Shown here: positions 13,219 through 22,800 of the stretch, piece after piece
Position numbering within the stretch: the first letter of the stretch is position 1
Layout: each line of letters begins with the position of its first letter
Assembly: GCA_027922465.2 (NCBI GenBank)
Contig: BQMF02000050.1
Location: 186,001-250,000, forward strand
Source: Turritopsis dohrnii
Taxonomy: Eukaryota; Cnidaria; Hydrozoa; Anthoathecata; Oceaniidae
DNA: 64,000 nt
Reading direction: 5' to 3'
Program-made: the position numbers and the translations under genes
The notes under the pieces: model-generated
Seen by the model: only the letters and a program-made list of their open reading frames with translations
Database searches by the model: none
What the model was told of the DNA's origin: nothing

Positions 13219-14341
13219 TTATTGTGTCAACTCATTCATTTTAGTTAAGCTTGTGTACCATGGCCTTGCTATTGATCCATTTTCGTTTCCTTGAGTTGAA
13301 CTACTACCATAATGTGGAATATTTGATGCAGAAGACGCAGTTGAATTTAAAGGTATTGATTGGTTATTTGCCTGCAGAAATGGGTGGTCACAAACATCTT
13401 GTTCGTCTGCCAACATATCATGATACTTGAATATACTGTTGTTGATGTCGTGTTTTAACCTGTGTCTTAACTTTTTTGGCAAAGATTTCAACTCGGAAGC
13501 CACCATTTCCCCGAAAATATCTTCATCAGTTTTTTCTTTCTGTGCACTTGAACTTCGATCAAGTAACCTTTCTTGAATGGCAAGCAATATGTCATTTTCT
13601 TTTTTTTCTTCTTCTGTGCTTGTAGCCTCTGCACGCTTGCGTTTCTGATGCTTTTGCCTTTTTACAGACTGATTTTGAATTTCTTTCCTTTCTTCCAATA
13701 TGCTTTCTTTGCTTTCTTCCTCGGCTTCATCTTCATCTAAAGGACTGAGTAAAACGTCATCAAAATTGTCAACCCCCTCCCTTGTATCGTCAGATTCCTC
13801 AGAAGAGTCTACATTATTTCCAGTAGGCAGATTTGTTTTTGTATTACTTCTCAGTCGTATGTAAGGATTTAGCCAGAAAAGAAAGGAATATTCATTCAGT
13901 TGCTTTTCAAAGCGATCAATATCAGCTTTTCCTGCTCCTGAGCGTTTCGCTTTTTTCAGTTGATTTCGTTTTTTGTGATATCTTTTCTTTAAATTTTCGA
14001 ATGACTTTTGTGATTCGCCTAAAAATGTTAGGAAGGTATGAATATTTTATGCATAATCAGAAACAAACAAAAACGTGGTGATAATAACGAAAATGTACTT
14101 CCTAGTCACATATAAAAACCTAGTTTGTGGCTGTTGATAGATGTTGATATGGGACATCATAAAAAACAAAAAAAGAACCTTTTTCAGCTCCAAGGGTATC
14201 ATCAACTGCACTCCAAGCGTTTCTGTTCTTTGTTCGATCTCTGTATCCCTCTTCAGATTTGTCATACAAGCATCGATACTTTCTTACTTCCTCCGCTAAA
14301 GTTTCTTCTTCCTGCAGTGAATTACTTTTTTTTCTTCCCAT
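13219..14341 (-). CDS. MADF/Myb-like accessory DNA-binding protein of the Harbinger element
   Basis: Exon 1 is 14341-14179 and exon 2 is 14018-13219, giving 320 residues. The join restores an uninterrupted MADF-like domain: AEEVRKYRCLYD..., RNAWSAVDDTLG, then after the splice SFENLKKRYHKKRNQLKK. A long acidic/basic linker follows, with a nuclear-localisation-like KRQKHQKRKRA. The C-terminal region has a short helical segment (FGEMVASELKSLP...HRLKHDI), as in BESS-type tails. PIF/Harbinger elements normally need such a protein for nuclear import and DNA binding of the transposase. The donor site GTTCTT is weak, so the exact splice is less certain than the domain call. Confidence 0.8.
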
Positions 14342-14510
14342 GTTATATTTTTTTTATCTCGATTGACACAACAGCATTATTTTATCCAACATTTCCATGA
14401 TTTATAGAAATATCTTAAACGCATTTCCCTAACACAATAGATTTTTTGTTATTAAATAGCACCACATGCTAAAGATCATCGGCATTTCTTTGACTTCTGA
14501 ATAATTTTTC

Positions 14511-14566
14511 GTTATAACCAAAAATAAGAAATGAAAACTTTTTCATTTCTTATTTTTGGTTATAAC
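14511..14566. repeat. 56-bp near-perfect palindrome in the Harbinger right arm
   Basis: A 27-base arm starting GTTATAACCAAAAATAAG is followed, after two unpaired bases, by its exact inverse ending CTTATTTTTGGTTATAAC. It lies inside the transposon about 145 bp from the right terminus. Confidence 0.85.
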
Positions 14567-14709
14567 CAAAATTTTGGCGTTAAAAATTTGCGCGCGCCTA
14601 AAATTTTTTGCGTTAGTTATTTGCGTTAAGGTGTCCATCTACGCGCGAATTTATTTTTTTGCGTTGATCATTTGCGTTAATGTTTTAGCGCGTTGGTGGA
14701 CACTAGGCT

Positions 14710-14999
14710 TAAGGAAGATAAGTAGTAAACAAATATACTAAAATCAAAATATTATAAACATGCGACGATGTATAAAATGAAATCAAGTCACGTTACTACT
14801 GAACTTTTTTGGGCCAAAGTAAAGTGTAAAGTAAAAGTCAACGATTTCATTTAGAATGATAGGCATTTGTTTAGATTCTTTGGAAAAAAATCAATAAATC
14901 CTGTAACCATTAAAGAAAAGAAAATAACGTTATTTTTTCGAACTAAATTAAACCTTAAATCAAATTATAAAATGAAATAATCTAATTTCGAATTAAAAC
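14710..14999. other. Non-genic stretch inside the Ginger-like element
   Basis: AT-rich sequence between the Harbinger right end and the Ulp1 fragment. I see no coding or repeat signal apart from the TAA target copy. Confidence 0.6.
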
Positions 15000-15495
15000 G
15001 TAAAAAAGTTTGTTGCTTGGAACATTTAGTGCTTTCTCATGTGTTGGGAAAGGATGCAAATCAACGTCTTTCAAGCATTTCATAAAGTGATTGCGCATTT
15101 CATTAACAACAAACCGAGCATCAACGGGAGATTTGCCATCCAACAAAATACTAGCATAGCCCAAAGCAAAGAGGCCGCAATTGAAACCATCGGTCTGTTT
15201 ATCAACGGGAAGAAATGTTACTCCAAGCTTGCCATTCTTCATAAGAGGTTGAAAGAAAGATTTTAAACATTTCTTTGAAATCGATGCTAGGTTAGTCGTC
15301 AGCTATCACAGACTTGAACCCTGCCATCCGAAGTGAATGATAATAACCAATAACTACTACCATTGTGCAATAACGGAATATGTTCGCCAGAAACTGGGAA
15401 ATATGTTGACTCTTTTTTTGGCAATTTAATACCGATTGATAGGTTTCAAGGCTGTCAAGAGCCTTACAAATTAGCTTTTGTCCTGCGTCCATCAA
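15000..15495 (-). pseudogene. Ulp1-type cysteine protease remnant of the Ginger-like element
   Basis: Two minus-strand frames make up one broken domain. 15495-15292 gives AGQKLICKALDSLETYQSVL, the N-terminal part, and 15266-15000 gives QTDGFNCGLFALGYASILL, the catalytic Gln-Asp-x(3)-Cys region of C48/Ulp1 proteases. The frames do not join without indels, and the His region is degraded. Ulp1 proteases are one of the known accessory domains of Ginger1 transposons, which supports the element assignment. Confidence 0.65.
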
Positions 15496-15892
15496 GTTAT
15501 CGTTTAACCAGCCATCTTTACCTTCCAGGATGTTCCTATCTGTGAGTTCAAGATTTTCTCTAACGAATTCAGCAAACCTATTGGCTTTTTCAACAGTTTA
15601 TACTGAGAAATCAAAATATATTTCTGTTTCAACTTTGTTAATATATTTTTCTGAATTTGTTCAAAAAGTTAACCACTTGGCAATCTTAGGAGATGGCTGA
15701 TACACTTTTGTCTTCGAGAAGATTCGATCTATGGTATACCAAGAATATTTCCCAGGTGTCAAGATGAGCCAAGAGGACCTCCATTTTTTTATCACCAATA
15801 CAATTCGATACAATTCGATTTTCCAAACGTACTTGTTAGCTTTCGGGTAGAAACAATGATTTTTTCGTTATAGGACTTTCCAAAAGGTTTCC

Positions 15893-16350
15893 ACGCATCA
15901 ATATATATCAGAAATGTTAATCACAGTGTAAGGACCGAGCCATTTGTATGAGAACTTCCTAACCTTTCGATCAAATAGTTTGTTCTTTCTCTATAAAACA
16001 GTATCATCAACCTTAATTTCTACTTTAGATGTATGTCAAAGATCAAAATCTCGTTTTTTTTTTTTTTTCAGAGAATCTTTAATATTGTCGACTGCATCAT
16101 TTACAATTGTTGTTTGGACTTTCTTTGCGGATTTAAAGCTGGCATCGAAGCAGTCGTGATCGAACGGTTGTTCTCTATGTCTTCTTCTTTGTCTCGTTTT
16201 TCGTTTTCAGTTTCATCTAGTTTATGTTTCACATCAATTGGCAAAACTGTCTCACGGTTATACATGAATGGCGAGTACTTCGTAGATGAATGTCGACTGA
16301 CACGATGGGCAAAAAGGATCCCCTCGATAATTTGCGGCCACATTTCATAC
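15893..16350 (-). pseudogene. Ginger integrase C-terminal remnant
   Basis: The minus strand reads IIEGILFAHRVSRHSSTKYS, followed by PF and VLPIDVK, the end of the retroviral-like integrase core of Ginger and gypsy elements. After an interval with an in-frame TAG it reads KFSYKWLGPYTV, the chromo-like C-terminal segment. The DDE catalytic residues are absent because the N-terminal half is deleted. It lies upstream of the Ulp1 remnant in the same orientation, as in Ginger1. Confidence 0.68.
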
Positions 16351-16542
16351 CTGTCTTCTTTTAGAGATTTAGAGTCCTGTTTTACCAGGAAAATAAGACT
16401 TGTAAGTCATATTTTTTGAGCCTTAAGTTACCGCTCCGATCATAATTTCCCGGCAAATTATGACTCATGACGTCTAAATTTCCCGGGAAATCAAGACTAT
16501 GAAGTCAAAATTTCCCGGGGTCTTAATCTTCCGTTACACCGG

Positions 16543-16664
16543 CACTTCACATTTAAATTTCCGTGGACATAATAACATTTTGTTTGCAAGTGGATTGGCA
16601 ACTTGGAAATCATGGAAATCATGGTAAAATACGAGCTGAATACTTTCAGGATGCCTTTGATATA
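16543..16664 (-). pseudogene. TE-X middle segment between two insertions
   Basis: This 122-bp piece is bounded by the Ginger-like CCGG copy on the left and the pogo-like TA on the right. On the minus strand it encodes HPESIQLVFYH and QVANPL, then in a shifted frame HGNLNVKCR. These segments sit between the N-terminal part at 26721-26995 and the C-terminal part at 5570-7005 of the same gene. Joining 26721 to 16664 across one TA keeps the reading frame. Confidence 0.65.
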
Positions 16665-16868
16665 CTTTCGCGGGCAGAAACTTTCGCGTGTAGGAAAAAA
16701 CGCGAAATTTTTGACATTAACTTTCGCGTTTTTGGTTTTTTTGAACAAATTTGAACGTGTTTAAAGTTACTTTTTTTTTCTTTCTTTTTTTATTGTTTAC
16801 AAAAAGATTTAAACATTTTCTTCCTCTTCCCATTCTGAATCTGAGTCTTCGTCGCATTCTAAATTATC

Positions 16869-19800
16869 TCATTGAATTTTATAACCGCATAACAGTTCGA
16901 AATCTTCCACAGTGATATCGCATACAGGTAGTAGATGCTGGTTGTCGTAGGGTTCGGAGTGTTCATTTAATAAAGGGTCGATATCTTTGAAGGGGTCAAT
17001 GGATTGCATTTTTTCTGAACCAACCTTAATCGCATCATAAATGCCCGCCGCCTTCCATCCGCTCTCGATAACTTCTTTTCCTTTGGATGTACTCATATGG
17101 TTATAGAAATCTACCAACCAGCCAGCATGAATGAGCTTCAACTTTGTTAACTGCAGACCGACTTGTAGACCTTCAATATTAATTCCTTTATCCAATTGTG
17201 TTTTGACTTGTCTAGAATACCATTCGTTAAATTTTCGTTTCAGGAATTGCTTAGCATAACCATTGACTGTTAAATCAAGTGTCTGATAAAACTTGGTCAT
17301 GTTAGCAGGGACGTTGACTATGCATATATTAGCGTCTTTATAAGCATCAAGAACGTCTTTGGTCATTTGACCAGTAAAAACATCCATCACAACTAGAGCT
17401 TTCTGGTTGGTTGGATATTTTAAGAGTTCTCTTTGTTTCTGAGCGTAAGGCACAATTATTTCCTTGAGGTATTTCAATGATTCTTCTGTGTTAGAAAAAT
17501 GTTTTGGGTTAGCGCTGAGTGAAAATCCATTCGGAAACTTGAATCTGGGCAGGCTTTGTTGAGTTTTTCCCTTATAGATAAGTTGCATGGGGAGAAACTC
17601 ACCATGTAGTGAAATGGCAAATGTTCCTGTTATTGAGCGTTTGTCTGCGCTTCCTTCAATCGTCACCGATGTCTCGCCTTTCGGAGCTAAGGTTCCATTT
17701 CCAACAGGGACGTATTTCAAAGGTGTCTGGTCAATGTTGATGATCAAAGCAGATGGTATGTCGTATTTTTCTACGACCGAAACAATCTCATGTAGGAACA
17801 AAAACTTGATCTCCTTTTGAGCCCCGTCAGGTATATCAACCTTGGAGGATGTTTTTCTCCTTTTAACAAAGTTCATCCGAGAAAATAAACTTTTTGCCCA
17901 ACGAGAGGAGTCAATGTCAATTTCTCCCACAACGTGAGGGTGCTTGCTCATCAGACCTTTGGCAGTTGCATTTGCCACTGTTGTGTTTACCACTCCTCCT
18001 CTCTTACTCAAACTGACTAGGTATTTTCTCACCATTTCATCAAGTTCTCCAAGCAGATACGGTCTTCCTGCCTTCTTTGAGTACTTTTTAATAATTCGCT
18101 CCTTTTCAGCTTCTTCTTTAGATTTTTGAGTCAATTGTTCATAGTATCGTTTTTTGAATGAACGTACAGTGCTCTCAGAAAGCGTAGGAAATTTGTTCTC
18201 AAAATTTCGGACAGCTTTGATGTTCCCATTATCTGCAGCATATTTGCCGATTTCGTATCTATCGTTGTCTGGCCACCTTTGATATTGCGATTTTCGTTTT
18301 TCATTCTCGGGAGAAGCAACGTGGTCACGTATCACTTGCATGTCAATTATACCAAGGTCTGGACTTGAAACTTCGGGTATTTCTATAAACAATAATTTTC
18401 TATAAGGTTTCAAATTTGAGCCGGAAAAAAACTCTTTTCCTGTTTTAAAATTTTTCAATATTTGCATGTAAGAAACATTTTCCGTGATCCTTACCCCCTA
18501 AATTAAAAAATTGATATTTCATTGGAATTTTTTGTTCCAAAACACTTGTTGGGTGAAGATATTTCAAAATGGGCGGAAAAATGAAAAAAAATTTTTCGTT
18601 GCCCTGGTAACATGGAAAATATGCCTTTTTTTGATCAAACCGGACAGTTACACCGGCAGAAAAATAATAAAAACTACACATAGTTCTAAGTTGAAAATTG
18701 GTAAAATAAATATTAATAGGTGGGGCTATACAATAAACCAAAAAAAATTCGAAAAAATTTTTTCAATTCAAAATGGCAGACATTGACATTCCAAACTCCT
18801 AAAAAGGGATTATTTTGAAATTGCGATGCCATAATATGCAAAAATCATAAACCTTATTTAAGTTTTAAAGGTTTATTGCAAAGTACTCTCTGTAGTGGAA
18901 ATGTGCTGAAAATTTGAAAGAAAAAGCTCAAGCGGTTCCTGAGATATTTGCGCCGGGAGTTTGAAAAATCACATTTTGAGAAAAAAGCCTTTAAAGTTAT
19001 AACTAACAATAAAAAAGGTATAAACCATCAAATAAAGTCAACAATAGAAAAATATAAACAAATTCAAACAAATTCTCCAGCTTCATATGTGACACCTTCA
19101 GTCAACTCATTTGAGTCTTGCTTAGTTTTTTTATGTCCCCGCAGAATTTTACGCCTCTTGCGTACTACTTTTACGGGTTTTGTTAAAAAGTCTCTTTGCA
19201 TTCAAAACCTGACAGTGTTTTTCCATAAAACGGCCTGGGTTCATTCCAATGGCTTTAAAAATCTCAATGGAACTTTTCCTGCCCATGTTATAATATGCCA
19301 CTGCATCGTAAGTTCCAAATTTTAACTGGGTCAGCGAGACATACACATTTTTCGGCACTGCGTCTTTCCATGGACGCATTTTTTCAACAGGCTGTCACTA
19401 CTTAAGTCCTCATACATAGGTTTCACATACTTGATGACATTAATGGGTAAACCAGGTCCTGGTTTGTAGGTTTGCTGACCAGTCGCCTTGTCCCGCTTGA
19501 AACGGCACCAACTTTCTTTTCCATCAGGACAATGGCCGTGATAGTCATTCACTCTTGATGAAGCCACATGGAATAGGGAAGCATATATGCTTTTTTCATT
19601 GTTTCAATATTTGAGGTGGATCTGATTGCAATGCCAAAATAATTTTGCAATTTGTCTATGATTGCATCGGTTAAACGCCCACGCCCACCAAGACCTTTGA
19701 CAGCTTTTTTTAAATTACGACACCTATTGCCCACACGCTTCTGAATGTGGCCCACACATTCAAGTTTTTCGACATTTCGACCAGGGTAAACAGGCCTCTC

Positions 19801-22800
19801 ACTGAAGAAATTCACCCTTACGCGGCATTTAGCGTCGGCGATTTTGGCAGCCTACGCGATCGCGTAACGTACGTAACCTCTTTTGCGTACGTGACTTTTT
19901 GATGCAAGACCCTGATGCAGTGAAAAATTTCTAATTCCATTAGATAGCCTTGAAACTTGTTTGAGACATAAATTGGGGTGTTCTTTCTTTATGGTCATCA
20001 GTCAAGCAGCCTTCGTCGTCGCGCTTGTTTACAAGAGCAATGGAAGAGTTTCATGTTAGACGCTCCTGAATGAGCGCTATTTACAGGACCACAGACACAG
20101 ATATTTGCACACCATTCTATTTCAGGACTACAGTCACACAGGAATGGATTCTCAAATAAAAGGAAAGATGAAATCGAATTTTAACAATAATATCTTTTTT
20201 ATTCATCACCATATAAAGTACAACCAATTATCTATACATCCATGCTTTCAATATTTTCAACCTCTGCTTCTTCTCTGTTGTCGTCCTCTTCACTGCTGTC
20301 ACTGTCACTTTCACTGTAATCAATTATTTGCACCTCAGTTTCTTGCATCGATGAAAGGCGTTTTCTTTTCGGCGGATTTTCGTTATCCATTTGCTTTCTC
20401 CTTCGTTTTTGCAAGTGGATTTCTACCGCTCTTTCAATGATATCTTCTCTCTCTTTTTCATTCCAAATTTTGTCATTGCCGTGTATCCTGATGATTTTCT
20501 CAACGGTATCGTGTTTCGTAGATAACCTTCGATCAGTCAGCAAAGTGGTTAGTGTGCCAAAAGACCTCTCAACACAGGAATTCGAAGGCGAAAGCACGTA
20601 AATAATACTCGCCATTATACATAGGTTGGGGAACTGGTCACGACGGTACTTGATAATATTTTTCCAAATGGCTTTTGCATCGATTGAGTTACTCTGCAAT
20701 TTGCTTCCAAAATTAATGTTCACAAATGGTTGGAATCGTTTCCATTCCCCAGCGATATGTTTGCCATCATATACTGTTTTTCTTAGGGGCACTTCAAAAT
20801 ACTCTGCTAGCGCTTTGATATCATTTATCTCGTCAGTGGTATTACCAGTCCAGCTTTTCGGGTCAAACCACTTCATTTGCTCAAATACTGAATCGTTAAA
20901 ACTCTTAAATCTGTTTTGCAAAAAAGGGATTAATTCAGTAGCGAGCTCTTTTTTAATTCGGGATGCACTCAGCATAGCATCATTGGTTAGTTCAGTAAAC
21001 CTCTCCAAAGCTATGGTTATATATTCTCGATTTTCCAACTTTTTTAACATGTTGTTATTTTTCACAAAAGCTGAAGACAATGTTTTAGTGCCATCCTCGT
21101 TTTCAACAAACTGAAATCGTGCCAAATGGCTATTGAGAAGTTCTTCCTCTGTGCCAGAACATTCAATTAAGTCTTCTAATTCGTTAATGGTGATCTGAAC
21201 TGTCGGCATGACCTCATACGGCAAAAGGCCTTCGCCTTCAAACACAAGAGAAGTTTGTGTTACTTTTTCTAAAATGTCCAGGTATACGCACACTAAACAT
21301 AGAAAAGAGTATGATCTTAACTCTTTAAGCTGTCCTTGAATTTTGGCTTTCGTGTCAGCTTTATGTGTCCTGATCACCAAACTGTTTTCTAAAGCCGTCA
21401 TAACGGCTGGCCACATATTCAAAAGATTTGTAAGTGCCTTTTTCCTATGTGATACGAAACGTGTACCCGTCATCTTCGGTAGTGTGTACACCGATATTCC
21501 AAGGGTTGTAGCGGCAGATTTTATGTTTGATTTGATTGCCACCTGAGTTTTTTAAAAGGTTGTAAAGGCCTATGTAAAATTTGTCGACCCTTTGGAATCT
21601 AGAGTTCTCAAATGTATCCTTCACTGCGAGCTCAGTTCTGTGATTAACGCAGTGAATTTTCACCAGCCAAGGCCGACCATCTTCTTCCAGCTTTTTCAAC
21701 ATACCATTGTATGCCCCAAAATTAACACTTGCTCCATCCGCAGTCGAAGAAATCAGTTTAGTCCCGTAGTCATTGATTTTCAAATCTCCTTCTTTGAATG
21801 TGTGATCAATTGCTGCTTTAGTTGATTCAGCATCTGTTCCACCAAATTGACTCATCTGCATTAACGCAGCAGTTACGAAAACAGGCTCACCTATTGATAT
21901 GTAAAAAAAGTAAAAACATTAAAATTCAGACATATAACATCACCACCTTGCTCCTACGTTTACTCTCTCTATCCTTCTTTCTAAAGCCAGGAGAAAGAGG
22001 AAGCCTGGGCATGAGGTTGATAATTGAATGAAATATCTTTCCTCTTTTTCTATTAAAAGATTTTATTCTCACGTGGAGAATTTTATGTTTTAAAGTTTTT
22101 CACTTGTGACCATATATGGGCATTAATTACAAATGTTCATTCATTTTGAAGTAAAAAAATATGTTTCGAGAGAAAAACTTGCACGTGCGCATGTTGCATA
22201 TTTATTTACCTGCTCAAACTAAATAAAGGATTGTTAATATTTTAAGTTTTAAAAATAATTTTCTAGTTAAGAGAAGAGAAGAAACTCATTGTTTACCATT
22301 CCTTTCGATTCTTGCGAGAATCATCTCTTTATCATCGCCTGTTTTTAGTCAGCGGCTTTAGCCAGATGACTATTGGAATAGGGTTTCGTCGTCGTCGTCG
22401 TCGTCGTCGTCTATGATTTTTTTATTAGAAATATCTTTGAAGGAGTGTCGTCTAATGGATTTTTATACTGAACACGTTTCATTTTAAGCTTGATCTCTGG
22501 CAAAACTTTCTATTATGTCATGGTGTTATGTTTTGATACTCTAGGGAATGTAAATGAATAAAATTATTTTTAAAAAAGCTTGCAAGAAATTGATGTTCTT
22601 TATAATAATAAGGTTGTTAAATTTGTTGAACACATGTGAGCTCTAGAAAAATAATTCTGGATCAGAAAATGTCATTCTGTTATTGTTTGAAAGCCTTACA
22701 GTCATTCGCAGGGAATACTTGTGCCTGTTAGGGCATCTTGTTGTTCTTTCTCTGGTCAGTACTGTTCAAGTAAATGATGAAAAAATTTTGCAAGATTAAC

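Larger units (their letters stand above)
11451..14709 (+). mobile_element. PIF/Harbinger transposon, apparently complete
   Basis: Terminal inverted repeats share AGTGTCCACCAA (left AGCTGAGTGTCC, right inverted AGCCTAGTGTCC) and are flanked by TAA at 11448-11450 and 14710-14712, the 3-bp TWA duplication of PIF/Harbinger. It has both expected genes, a HARBI1-type transposase on plus and a MADF/Myb-type DNA-binding protein on minus, in tail-to-tail order. Both read through without stops after splicing, so this could be a recently active copy. The subterminal regions are rich in TTTGCGTTA-type repeats. Confidence 0.9.
7006..16538 (-). mobile_element. Ginger-like DNA transposon, internally deleted and carrying nested elements
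   Basis: Termini begin TGTCGAGG on the left and, read inward from the right, TGTAACGG, fitting the TGTNR ends described for Ginger1. They are followed by related AATAAGACC/GATTAAGACC and TTCCCGGGAAAT repeats. A CCGG duplication flanks it at 7002-7005 and 16539-16542, matching the 4-bp duplications of Ginger elements. It keeps minus-strand fragments of an integrase C-terminus and of a Ulp1 protease, both known Ginger cargo. The integrase N-terminal half is missing because the right terminus lies only about 190 bp from the retained part. Most of 7020-9598 and 10717-11450 is AT-rich with no recognisable gene. It holds nested MITE, Helitron and Harbinger elements. Confidence 0.72.

Noticed and set aside
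13833..14081. 82-codon plus frame
   Set aside because: Antisense shadow of the MADF gene exon 2.
19785..19797. An 8-bp hAT target duplication
   Set aside because: Flanks agree over six bases only, and the restored Mutator frame requires exactly six.
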